DNA of 6,645 nt from Pseudomonadota bacterium (GCA_021820785.1 JAKADE010000161.1:1-6645); one strand, 5' to 3'. Counted from the stretch's first letter, positions 1 through 6,349 are shown. The notes: generated by a model from the letters alone, not told the origin. Translations and numbers: made by a program.

Positions 1-42
1 TCGCCCCCTGCCGGACGGGCGGCTTAGGGGTTCATCGCGACT

Positions 43-1266
43 ATGTCTGCAAGCGCTGCGCTGCATGCCATCGATTCAGTGCTGATTGTCGACGACAGCG
101 GCGTCCAACGGAGCATTGGCGCGGCGCTGTGCCGGGAGATGCGCATCAGCCAGATCCACCAGGCCGAGGACGGCGTGGCCGCGCTCGCATTGCTCGATGC
201 GCTGCCGGCGCCGCCCGATCTGGTGATCGTCGACCTGGAGATGCCAAACATGGACGGGCCGGAGCTGCTCGCGGAGCTCTCGGCACGGCGGCTGCGCTCC
301 CCGGTGATCGTCGCCTCCTCGCGCGAGAGCTCGCTGCGCCATTCCGTCGAAGACATGGGCACGGCGCTCGGGCTGCGCATCCTCGGCAGCCTGCCGAAGC
401 CCCTGACGCACGAGGGCCTCGGCACGCTCCTGCAGCGCCAACCGGGCGATACGCCGGCGCGCGATCCGCGCAGCAGCGCGCCGGTCGATCCCCAGGAGCT
501 GCGCGGCGCACTGGAGCGCGGCGAAATCACCGCCTTCTATCATCCACAGGTTGAGATCGGCACCTGCAACGTGCGGGGCCTGGAAGCGCTCGCCCGCTGG
601 CACCATCCGACCCGCGGGTGGATTGCCCCGGATGCCTTCATCCCGGTGGCCGAGCAGCATGGCCTGATTCACGCCCTGACGCTGCGTGTGATGGACCTCG
701 CCATGGCGCAGACCGCGCAGTGGGCACAGCATGGGCTGGATCTGTCGATCGCCGTGAACATCTCCCCGCTGCTGCTCGACCGCAGTGAGCTCGTGCAGGA
801 GATCTCCGACCTGCAGCGCAAGCACGGACTGCGCGCCGAGCAGGTGGTGCTCGAGGTGACCGAGAGCACCCTGCTGCGCGAACTGGCCGTCGCGCTCGGG
901 GTGCTGACGCGGCTGCGGCTGCGCGGCTTCCGGCTGTCGCTCGATGACTACGGCACCGGCTTCTCCTCCATGCAGCAGCTGGCCCGCATCCCGTTCACCG
1001 AACTGAAGATCGACCGCAGCTTTGTGCACGGCGCCGCCGACCGCGAGAGTCTGCAGGTCATCCTGCGCTCGGCGCTCGACATGGCGAGCGAGCTCGGGCT
1101 GGAGACCGTCGCCGAGGGCGTCGAATCCCTGCAGGACTGGCAGCTGGTGCGCCAGTTCGGCTGCACGCTGGCGCAGGGCTGGCTGCTCGCCAAGGCGATG
1201 TCGCCGACGGATTTCGAGCCCTGGCTGCAACGCCTGCGTCGGCATCGCGCCGAACTGCTCGCCTGA
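43..1266 (+). CDS. REC-EAL response regulator, predicted cyclic-di-GMP phosphodiesterase
   Basis: Cytoplasmic two-domain protein of 407 residues, predicted to hydrolyse cyclic-di-GMP to pGpG under phosphorelay control. Residues about 11-130 form a receiver domain: acidic pair D17/D18, phosphoacceptor D64 in the run VIVDLEMPNMDG, S92 near the end of strand 4 and K119 in LPKP. A short Pro/Ser/Asp linker (about 134-150) leads to an EAL domain (about 151-400). The expected metal- and substrate-binding residues are visible: E181 and R185 of EALAR, N239 of VNIS, E271 of LEVTES, D301/D302 of DDYGTG, K322 of KIDRSF, E358 of AEGVE and Q378. The final motif is QGW...KA rather than the usual QGY...KP, a mild change. 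Architecture and length resemble RocR of Pseudomonas aeruginosa; there is no HTH tail as in VieA. No GGDEF domain is present. The ATG is preceded by AGGGG at 26-30, 12 bases away. The partner kinase is not in the window. Confidence 0.95.
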   Translation: MSASAALHAIDSVLIVDDSGVQRSIGAALCREMRISQIHQAEDGVAALALLDALPAPPDLVIVDLEMPNMDGPELLAELSARRLRSPVIVASSRESSLRHSVEDMGTALGLRILGSLPKPLTHEGLGTLLQRQPGDTPARDPRSSAPVDPQELRGALERGEITAFYHPQVEIGTCNVRGLEALARWHHPTRGWIAPDAFIPVAEQHGLIHALTLRVMDLAMAQTAQWAQHGLDLSIAVNISPLLLDRSELVQEISDLQRKHGLRAEQVVLEVTESTLLRELAVALGVLTRLRLRGFRLSLDDYGTGFSSMQQLARIPFTELKIDRSFVHGAADRESLQVILRSALDMASELGLETVAEGVESLQDWQLVRQFGCTLAQGWLLAKAMSPTDFEPWLQRLRRHRAELLA

Positions 1267-1291
1267 TCCGCCCGGCAGCGGCGCGGGAGGG

Positions 1292-1321
1292 TTGCACCGG
1301 CGCGCGTGCTGACCCGATACT
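1292..1321 (+). promoter_or_regulatory. Weak candidate sigma-70 promoter for the MFS gene
   Basis: TTGCAC (1292-1297) and GATACT (1316-1321) are separated by 18 bases, 28 bases before the GTG of the transporter gene. The match is weak (3/6 and 4/6 to consensus), so the gene may instead be read through from the REC-EAL gene. I see no convincing terminator in the 82-base gap. Confidence 0.25.
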
Positions 1322-1348
1322 GGCCGGCCCCGGCTTGGATGCGACCCG

Positions 1349-2593
1349 GTGCCCCAGCGCCTTCCCCACAACGTTCGCTGCCTGCTGTCCGCCCGCGCGG
1401 TCCGCAGCATCGGCCAGGGTGCGACTGTGGCGAGCTTCAGTCTGTACCTGCATGCGCTTCGCTTCAGCGGCGCGGCGATCGGTCTGGTGCTCATGGCCGG
1501 CCTGGCGTTCGGGGCGCTGCTGACGCTGTTCATCGGCCCGTTGAGCGACCGGGTGAGCCGGCGCCGGCTGCTCATCATTTACGAGTTCGCGGCAGCCGCC
1601 GCAGCGCTCGCCGCGATCGTCTCACCCAACGAAGCAGTGTTGATCGCGGCCGCCACCCTCGCCGGCTTCGGACGCGGTGCCAACGGCGCGGCCGGCCCTT
1701 TCTCGCCCGTCGAGCAGGCCTGGCTCGCCCGCGAAGTCGACGGCGAGGCGCGCCGGCGCGCCCTGTCCTTCAACGCGACGCTGGGGTTCGTGGGCATGGG
1801 CGTCGGCGCGCTGCTCGTCGGCGTGCCCCCGCTACTCGGCTTCGGCTACCACGACCTGACCAGCTTCCGCATCCTCTTCACCCTGCCGCTGCTCGGCTCG
1901 CTCGCCTCGCTGGCGCTGATCGGCTCGACGCGCGAGGCGCCATCCGCCGCACCGGCCGCGGCCCCGGAGGAGCACCTCGAGGCACAGATCAAGCGCGACG
2001 AGAACCGCCGCATCCGCAAGCTGGCGCTCACCAACGCCGTCAACGGACTGGCAATCGGCATCATCGCACCGTTAATCGCCTACTGGTTCCTGCGCCGCTT
2101 CGGGGAGGGGCCGGCGGTCATCGGGCCGGCGCTGGCCGCGAGCTTCGCATTGGCGACGCTGGGGGCGGTACTGGCACACTGGCTCAGCCGGCGCATCGGC
2201 ACCGTACGCGCCGTGACGGCGATGCGCCTGGTCGGACTCGCGCTGATGCTGTGCATCCCGTTCTCACCGGACTTCGGTCTCGCCGCGGCACTGTATGCGG
2301 CCCGCGGCCTGTTCAACCGCGGCACGGCGGGCGTACGCCAGGCGGTGGCGGCCGGACTGACCCGCGCGCAGCGGCGCGGTACGGCCGCGAGTGTCCAGAA
2401 CCTCTCGATGCAGATTCCGCGCGCGATCGGTCCGGTGATCGGCGGCTGGCTCATCCATCGCGGCGAGTTCACCGCACCCTTCATGATCGCCGCGGCGCTG
2501 CAGGCGCTGTACATCGTGCTCTATCAGCGCTTCTTCGGCGGCGTGGACGAGACCGCCCGGAACGCTGCGACTGCCGGCGGCGAGCCGCTCTAG
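1349..2593 (+). CDS. Major facilitator superfamily (MFS) transporter, substrate unknown
   Basis: Polytopic inner-membrane protein of 414 residues, the usual MFS length, built as two hydrophobic halves joined by a charged, Ala/Pro/Glu-rich loop (about 192-222). The MFS motif A is clear in the loop after the second membrane segment: GPLSDRVSRRR at about 63-73, with the conserved D67-R68 and a basic cluster. A degenerate counterpart (HWLSRRIGTVRA, about 277-288) lies at the equivalent place in the second half. Conserved-looking Gly/Pro-rich helices follow, such as PRAIGPVIGGW near 358-368. It is presumably a secondary transporter, probably proton-coupled, exporting or importing a small molecule; nothing in the sequence identifies the substrate. 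The GTG start was chosen because it gives a short N-terminus leading straight into the first membrane segment; a weak GGA at 1337-1339 is the only ribosome-binding candidate. The gene follows the REC-EAL gene in the same direction and converges on the M56 gene, with 73 bases between stops. Confidence 0.9.
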   Translation: MPQRLPHNVRCLLSARAVRSIGQGATVASFSLYLHALRFSGAAIGLVLMAGLAFGALLTLFIGPLSDRVSRRRLLIIYEFAAAAAALAAIVSPNEAVLIAAATLAGFGRGANGAAGPFSPVEQAWLAREVDGEARRRALSFNATLGFVGMGVGALLVGVPPLLGFGYHDLTSFRILFTLPLLGSLASLALIGSTREAPSAAPAAAPEEHLEAQIKRDENRRIRKLALTNAVNGLAIGIIAPLIAYWFLRRFGEGPAVIGPALAASFALATLGAVLAHWLSRRIGTVRAVTAMRLVGLALMLCIPFSPDFGLAAALYAARGLFNRGTAGVRQAVAAGLTRAQRRGTAASVQNLSMQIPRAIGPVIGGWLIHRGEFTAPFMIAAALQALYIVLYQRFFGGVDETARNAATAGGEPL

Positions 2594-2666
2594 CGCACGC
2601 TCGCCTGCGCATTGCCGGGCTGCGCGGGCCGGCCGTGGCGCCGCAGGAGGCAGCGCCGAATCCGCA

Positions 2667-3563
2667 TCAGACCGTCAGCCCGAGGAGCGGCCCCATGGCG
2701 GCGGCACCGAGGAGCACTCCGAGGGCCAGGACAACGGTGAGCAGCGGCAGCCAGAGCGCCGCTCGCCCCGGAATACCGAGCATCCGGCGCACCACGGCCC
2801 GCCCGCCGCGGGGCAGGGGCGCGAGCAGCCGCTCGACGCGCCGCTGCAGACTCTCCCCATCGCCGATCAGCCGCGCATGCGCCAGTTGCGTGCCGGGCAT
2901 CAGCGTCCGCTCGCGCGCCGGGAGCGCCCCCAGGAACCGGACCGAGGCCAGCACGGCGGCGGCCAGATCCGACCCGTCGGTCCCGCTGCGGCGCGCTTCC
3001 TCGTCGCGCAGCCACTCCAGCGCTTCGAGCCAGTTCTCCAGCCGCCGCCGCGCCTGGGGCCACGGCCACTGCAGATCGGTGATCAGCTGCGCCACCCAGA
3101 TGCGCAGCGGATCGCGGTGCCGGCCGTGAGCGCGCTCGTGGGCCAGCGCCGCGCGGATCAGCGGCTCTTCGAGCCTGCGGGCAAGAAAGGGCGAGAACAG
3201 CACGCGCGGCGTCATGAATCCCACGGTCGAGACCCCGCACTCGGGCGGCTCGCGCACCAGCGCCCAGCCGGCCCGCAGCAGCGCGCGCAGGAACAGCAGC
3301 CCGAACGGCAGCCACAGGGCCACCACCACGAACGGGTCGAGCGGGGCGCGCACCGGGTCGGGCTGCGTGAGCGCCCAGCCCGCAAGCCACGCCCCGAGGG
3401 GCAGCATCGGCAGGGCCGGCAGACAGACTCTGAACCACGCGACCTGCTCGATCGTCTCGGTGTCTGCACCGATCGGCAGCTGCGCCGGCCAGTGCGCCAG
3501 CATCTGCAGCGCGCAGCCGCCGAAGATCATGAGCAGCATCGTCAGCAGCGTTTCACGTTCCAT
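2667..3563 (-). CDS. M56-family (BlaR1-type) membrane metallopeptidase without sensor domain
   Basis: Integral membrane zinc protease of 298 residues. Hydrophobic segments lie at about 6-24, 42-65, 76-100 and 268-297. Between the third and fourth sits the cytoplasmic catalytic domain with the motif HERAHGRHRDP: zinc-binding H142 and H146 and catalytic E143. The acidic stretch LEWLRDEEA (about 182-190) is where the family places the third zinc ligand, E183 or D187. In BlaR1 and MecR1 this topology is followed by an extracellular penicillin-binding domain; here the protein ends within or just after the last hydrophobic segment, so it is not a beta-lactam sensor of the classical type. By family analogy it would relieve repression by the adjacent BlaI-like protein, directly or through another protein. 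The ATG lies inside the end of the repressor gene (11-base overlap) with GGAG 8 bases upstream on the reverse strand (plus-strand 3572-3575), so translational coupling is likely. A longer in-frame reading upstream to 3725 is Arg-rich and overlaps the repressor, so it was rejected. Confidence 0.9.
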   Translation of the reverse strand: MERETLLTMLLMIFGGCALQMLAHWPAQLPIGADTETIEQVAWFRVCLPALPMLPLGAWLAGWALTQPDPVRAPLDPFVVVALWLPFGLLFLRALLRAGWALVREPPECGVSTVGFMTPRVLFSPFLARRLEEPLIRAALAHERAHGRHRDPLRIWVAQLITDLQWPWPQARRRLENWLEALEWLRDEEARRSGTDGSDLAAAVLASVRFLGALPARERTLMPGTQLAHARLIGDGESLQRRVERLLAPLPRGGRAVVRRMLGIPGRAALWLPLLTVVLALGVLLGAAAMGPLLGLTV

Positions 3564-3948
3564 CGGGATGTCTCCGGCGGGCCGCGACCGCCCGCTCCAG
3601 TTCCTCGAGCAGCTGAGGATCGAGTTCCTCGACCGCCTCGACCAGCGCGGCCGCCGCGCTGCGCGGCGTCGTGCCGAGCAATCGCGCCAGCGCATTGCGG
3701 GCGCGGGCCCGCTCGACCGTCTCACGCGCCACCTTCGGCCGGTACTCGAACGCCGCCCCCTTGCGCTGGCGCTGGATCAACCCCTTCTCGCGCAGCCGGT
3801 CGACCACCTTGGCGGTGGTCGTATAGACGAGTCCCTGCGGCGCGCCGAGCCGCTCGTGCAGCTCGCGGACCGACGCGGTGCCGAGGTCCCAGAGCGCGGC
3901 GAGCACGCCATACTCCAGATCATCGGCCGGCAGCCGGAAATGCTTCAT
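3553..3948 (-). CDS. BlaI/MecI/CopY-family transcriptional repressor
   Basis: Small winged-helix repressor of 131 residues, normal length for the family. The N-terminal DNA-binding domain (about 6-72) shows the family pattern: LEYGVLAALWDLG for the first helix, SVRELHERL for the second, and the recognition helix and wing in YTTTAKVVDRLREKGLI followed by a basic stretch and FEYRP. The C-terminal 55 residues are helical and acidic (VEAVEELDPQLLEELERAV), matching the dimerisation part. It would bind as a dimer to an inverted repeat near its own promoter and be released when the M56 partner is active. It is first in a two-gene reverse operon with the M56 gene and is divergent from the permease. 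No Shine-Dalgarno sequence precedes the ATG; a candidate -10 lies only 6 bases upstream, so the mRNA may be leaderless. Which ligand or stress it answers to cannot be read from the sequence. Confidence 0.93.
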   Translation of the reverse strand: MKHFRLPADDLEYGVLAALWDLGTASVRELHERLGAPQGLVYTTTAKVVDRLREKGLIQRQRKGAAFEYRPKVARETVERARARNALARLLGTTPRSAAAALVEAVEELDPQLLEELERAVAARRRHPDGT

Positions 3949-3952
3949 GGGC

Positions 3953-3967
3953 CGAGTCTATGACCCG
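3953..3967. promoter_or_regulatory. Candidate operator overlapping the repressor-gene promoter
   Basis: An inverted repeat with six-base arms (CGAGTC and GACCCG, one mismatch) around a three-base centre TAT covers the candidate -10 of the repressor gene. Its position suits autorepression by the BlaI-like protein. It lacks the TACA/TGTA core typical of BlaI, MecI and CopY sites, so assignment to this repressor is inference. Confidence 0.35.
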
Positions 3968-3983
3968 CGTCGTACCCGGGCAA
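3955..3983 (-). promoter_or_regulatory. Candidate sigma-70 promoter of the repressor-M56 operon
   Basis: On the reverse strand, TTGCCC (plus-strand 3978-3983) and TAGACT (3955-3960) are exactly 17 bases apart, each matching consensus at 4 of 6 positions. The distance from the -10 to the ATG is 6 bases, placing the expected transcription start at or next to the A of the start codon. This fits the missing ribosome-binding site. Confidence 0.45.
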
Positions 3984-4007
3984 GCGAGCCCCGGAGGCCC
4001 GCCGGGC

Positions 4008-4021
4008 GCCTTGAGCAAGGC
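4008..4021. promoter_or_regulatory. Palindrome abutting the permease -35, candidate operator
   Basis: GCCTTG-AG-CAAGGC is a perfect 6-base inverted repeat with a 2-base centre. It ends one base before the candidate -35 of the permease gene (TTGACG at 4022-4027). It is too short and lacks a T-run to be a terminator, and its position fits a regulator-binding site. Which protein binds is unknown. Confidence 0.35.
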
Positions 4022-4050
4022 TTGACGGCTGCGGGCGAGGCCAGTGCAAT
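4022..4050 (+). promoter_or_regulatory. Candidate sigma-70 promoter of the permease gene
   Basis: TTGACG (4022-4027, 5/6 to consensus) and TGCAAT (4045-4050, 4/6) are 17 bases apart. If used, transcription would start near 4057. That is downstream of the ATG at 4049 and upstream of the in-frame ATG at 4085, so this promoter conflicts with the longer gene start. Confidence 0.35.
4037..4040 (+). promoter_or_regulatory. Shine-Dalgarno GAGG for the permease ATG at 4049
   Basis: GAGG sits 8 bases before the ATG at 4049, an ideal distance. The alternative ATG at 4085 has only C/G-rich sequence without a Shine-Dalgarno match in front of it. This decided the start used here. Confidence 0.45.
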
Positions 4051-5350
4051 GGCCCATTGCCCGCACACGCGCCGTCCGGTCCCCATGCTTCACGCCTCCC
4101 TCGCCCATGACCTCACCTGGCTGATCGGCGCTGCCGTGATCTGCGGCATGCTGCTGCGCCCCTGGAATCTCTCCGAGGCGCTCTGGGCGGCCGGCGGTGC
4201 GGCGCTGCTGGTGCTCGGTTCGCTCATTTCCGCCCGGCAGGCGCTGCGGGCGGTCGGCCGCGGCACCGACGTCTATCTGTTTCTCGCCGGCATGATGCTG
4301 CTGGCGGAGCTCGCCCGCAGCGAAGGGCTGTTCGACTGGGTCGCGGCCCACGCGGTGCGCACGGCCGCCGGCTCCCCGCGGCGGCTGTTCGGACTGATAT
4401 ACCTGGTCGGGATCGCCGTGACGGCATTGCTCTCGAACGATGCGACGGCCGTGGTGCTCACCCCGGCGGTGTACGCCGCCGCCCGCCATGCGCGCACCGA
4501 GCCGCTGCCGTACCTGTTGATCTGCGCGTTCATCGCCAACGCTGCGAGCTTCCTGCTGCCGATCGCCAATCCGGCGAACCTCGTGGTGTATGCGAGTCAC
4601 CTGCCACCGCTCGGCGAGTGGCTTGCGGCATTCCTGGTGCCTTCGGCCGCGGCCATCGTGATGACGTTCCTCGTGCTGCGCGCGACGCAACGGACCGCGC
4701 TCCGCGGCGCATTCACCCGCGCCGTCCCCGTGCCGCCGCTGGGACGCGCCGGGCGGCTCGCCGCGGTCGGCATCGGCCTCACGGTCGTCATCTTGCTGTG
4801 GGCCTCGGCGAGCGGACGCGAACTCGGCACACCGACATTCGCCGCCGCCGTCCTGATCCTTGCCGCAGTGGTCGTGTTCGAGCGGCGCAATCCCTGGCCG
4901 CTGCTGAAGGACGTCTCCTGGAGCGTGCTGCCCCTGGTCGCGGGGCTGTTCGTGCTGGTGGCAGCCCTCGGGCGCACCGGACTGCTCGCGGCGCTCGGGG
5001 TACTGCTCGCGCATCTGGCGCACCATGCCGGCGGACTTGCCGGGTTCATTGCCGGCGGTGCCGTGGCGCTCGCCGGCAACGTGATGAACAATCTGCCCGT
5101 GGCGCTGATCGCCGCGACGCTCGGAGCGAGCCATCAGCTCACCGCGCTGCGCGCGAGCATGCTGATCGGCGTCGATCTCGGACCGAACCTCTCGGTGAGC
5201 GGATCGCTCGCCACCATTCTGTGGCTGATCGCCCTGCGGCGCGAGAACGTGCACATGGACGCGATGAGCTTCCTGAAGCTCGGCGCGCTGGTCATGCCGC
5301 CGGCGCTGCTCGCCGCGCTCGCCGCGCTCGCCGTCGGACACGCCGTCTGA
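4049..5350 (+). CDS. ArsB/SLC13-type ion transporter superfamily permease
   Basis: Polytopic inner-membrane permease of 433 residues with about ten or more hydrophobic segments in two related halves, the size of ArsB and SLC13-type carriers. Family signatures are visible: LLSNDATAVVLTP (about 127-139), with N130-D131 in the first re-entrant region; LPIANPANLVVY (about 170-181); GNVMNNLP (343-350) in the second half; and GVDLGPNLSVSGSLATILW (374-392), which parallels the GxDLGP...GSLATLLW stretch of arsenite permeases. ArsB exports arsenite or antimonite, but relatives carry other anions or act as Na+/H+ antiporters. No arsR, arsC or arsA is nearby, so arsenite is only one possibility. Divergent from the BlaI-like repressor, which makes control by that repressor plausible. 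The start is uncertain: 4049 has a good GAGG, whereas 4085 gives a 421-residue protein beginning close to the first membrane segment, as in known ArsB, and lies downstream of the candidate promoter. An in-frame extension to 3878 would overlap the repressor gene and was rejected. Confidence 0.88.
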   Translation: MAHCPHTRRPVPMLHASLAHDLTWLIGAAVICGMLLRPWNLSEALWAAGGAALLVLGSLISARQALRAVGRGTDVYLFLAGMMLLAELARSEGLFDWVAAHAVRTAAGSPRRLFGLIYLVGIAVTALLSNDATAVVLTPAVYAAARHARTEPLPYLLICAFIANAASFLLPIANPANLVVYASHLPPLGEWLAAFLVPSAAAIVMTFLVLRATQRTALRGAFTRAVPVPPLGRAGRLAAVGIGLTVVILLWASASGRELGTPTFAAAVLILAAVVVFERRNPWPLLKDVSWSVLPLVAGLFVLVAALGRTGLLAALGVLLAHLAHHAGGLAGFIAGGAVALAGNVMNNLPVALIAATLGASHQLTALRASMLIGVDLGPNLSVSGSLATILWLIALRRENVHMDAMSFLKLGALVMPPALLAALAALAVGHAV

Positions 5351-5389
5351 GGCGCGCCCGCCCCGGGGTGCACGGGGGAGGCAGCCGAC

Positions 5390-5415
5390 GGCCGCGCGAC
5401 AAGTAACCCGCGGCC
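5390..5415 (+). terminator. GC-rich hairpin after the permease gene, possible terminator
   Basis: GGCCGCG (5390-5396) and CGCGGCC (5409-5415) form a perfect 7-base stem with a 12-base loop, starting 39 bases after the permease stop codon. The following CCTCTTCCC is pyrimidine-rich but not a true T-run, so intrinsic termination is uncertain. Confidence 0.3.
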
Positions 5416-5419
5416 CCTC

Positions 5420-5447
5420 TTCCCGACGGTGTGGAAATCTCTACAAT
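5420..5447 (+). promoter_or_regulatory. Candidate promoter of the PAP2 gene
   Basis: A good -10, TACAAT (5442-5447, 5/6 to consensus), lies 6 bases before the ATG; a weak -35 such as TTCCCG (5420-5425, 3/6) is 16 bases upstream. The local sequence around the -10 is noticeably AT-richer than its surroundings. The predicted transcription start coincides with the start codon. Confidence 0.45.
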
Positions 5448-5453
5448 CCGCCG

Positions 5454-6347
5454 ATGAGGATCAAATACCGGTTTCGCCAAGTACGGCGGCTCACCGCGGC
5501 ACTGCTGCTCGGTGCGCTCCCCTCGCTCGCCCTCGCCGCGCAATCCGCCGCGACACCACCGGCCGCAGCCGGACCGGCGCCACTGCCCTCGCCGAGCGTG
5601 ATCCATTACACGAAGAAGCAATCGGGTCTGAAGCACCTGTTCTTCCGGTCCCTCGGGGACATGAAGGCCTACTACACCGCGCCGCTGCATTGGAAACGGC
5701 GCAACTGGGAGTACTTCGGCGGAGTGGTCGCGGCGTTCGCGGTCGCCCATCACTACGATACCCAGGTGCGTGATCACTTCGTCGGCAACTCGAACCCGCC
5801 GACCGGACCGAAGCCGCCCTCGAGCGCCACGCTCACCGATGCCATGCCGGGCTTTGCCGCCTTCGCGCTCACCTGGGGGTATGCGAGCCTCACGGGCAGC
5901 CGCGCCGGCAAATCCGAGGCCTGGAACATGCTCGAGTCGGCGGGCCTCGCCTCGCTGACCGGCGAGGCGATGAAGTTCGCCTTCGGCCGGCAACGGCCCT
6001 ACCAGACGAACGATACGAACAAATGGTTTGCCGGAGGCAGCTCCTTCCCCTCGCTGCACGTCACGGCGGCGTTCGCCATCGGCACGGTGCTTGCCGAATC
6101 GGGCAATCCGAAGATCCGCTGGCTGCGCCGCACCATCGGTTACGGCATCGGCATCGGCACGGCATACCTGCGCATGAAGCACGACGCGCACTGGCTGTCG
6201 GACACCGTCGTCGCCGCCGCGCTCGGCATGGCTACCGCGCACTTCGTGCTCGACCGCAGGGCGGGCGAGGCAATGGACAACTCAACGGTCACCGTGGTGC
6301 CGGTGCGAGGCGGTGCCATGCTCGCCTTCGCCCACGTGTTCCACTGA
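5454..6347 (+). CDS. Secreted or membrane-bound PAP2-family phosphatase
   Basis: PAP2 (type 2 phosphatidic acid phosphatase) family protein of 297 residues. A signal peptide is clear: basic n-region (MRIKYRFRQVRR), hydrophobic core and an AxA site, with cleavage probable after A28. A Pro/Ala-rich spacer (about 32-48) follows, then the family domain. All three catalytic motifs are intact: C1 K174...R181-P182 in KFAFGRQRP; C2 SSFPSLH with H202; C3 R240...H246...D250 in LRMKHDAHWLSD. The motif histidines make a covalent phosphohistidine and act as the acid, so the enzyme should be active. Likely substrates, by family, are lipid phosphates or pyrophosphates at the periplasmic face, such as undecaprenyl pyrophosphate, lipid A or phosphatidate; the sequence does not choose between them. 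The tail after about residue 276 is strand-like with alternating hydrophobics and ends VFH. The ATG is the only sensible start, as the next Met is at residue 70, but no Shine-Dalgarno precedes it. The gene is separated from the permease by 103 bases and has its own candidate promoter. Confidence 0.93.
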   Translation: MRIKYRFRQVRRLTAALLLGALPSLALAAQSAATPPAAAGPAPLPSPSVIHYTKKQSGLKHLFFRSLGDMKAYYTAPLHWKRRNWEYFGGVVAAFAVAHHYDTQVRDHFVGNSNPPTGPKPPSSATLTDAMPGFAAFALTWGYASLTGSRAGKSEAWNMLESAGLASLTGEAMKFAFGRQRPYQTNDTNKWFAGGSSFPSLHVTAAFAIGTVLAESGNPKIRWLRRTIGYGIGIGTAYLRMKHDAHWLSDTVVAAALGMATAHFVLDRRAGEAMDNSTVTVVPVRGGAMLAFAHVFH

Positions 6348-6349
6348 CC

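Noticed and set aside
1..27. Possible C-terminal end of an upstream forward gene (SPPAGRAA then TAG)
   Set aside because: Only eight codons are visible, and another forward frame through the same bases is equally open. Nothing decides between them.
76..1578. 500-residue reverse-strand open frame opposite the REC-EAL gene
   Set aside because: Its Arg/Gln/His-rich translation has no motifs and it is antisense to a gene with complete domain signatures. Long antisense frames are expected at this GC content.
2594..2666. Terminator in the gap between the converging MFS and M56 genes
   Set aside because: Only a 5-base stem (2637-2641 with 2653-2657) without a T-run is visible, too weak to call.
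1306..3129. 607-residue forward open frame overlapping the MFS and M56 genes
   Set aside because: It is Arg/Pro-rich without structure and spans two real genes in conflicting frames.
2590..3438. 282-residue reverse open frame overlapping the M56 gene
   Set aside because: It is an Ala/Arg/Gly-rich frame-shifted shadow of the M56 gene and lacks the HExxH motif.
2667..3725. Longer N-terminus of the M56 protein, starting at 3725
   Set aside because: The extra 54 residues are Arg-rich and antithetical to a membrane N-terminus, and overlap the repressor coding sequence; the ATG at 3563 has a good GGAG.
2877..4025. 382-residue forward open frame opposite the BlaI/M56 genes
   Set aside because: Low-complexity Arg/Gln/Pro composition; the reverse strand holds both family signatures.
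3920..5341. 473-residue reverse-strand open frame opposite the permease
   Set aside because: The translation is an Arg/His/Gln/Glu-rich shadow without recognisable domains, while the forward frame carries clear permease motifs.
5292..6242. 316-residue reverse open frame opposite the PAP2 gene
   Set aside because: No domains; the forward frame has a signal peptide and three intact PAP2 motifs.
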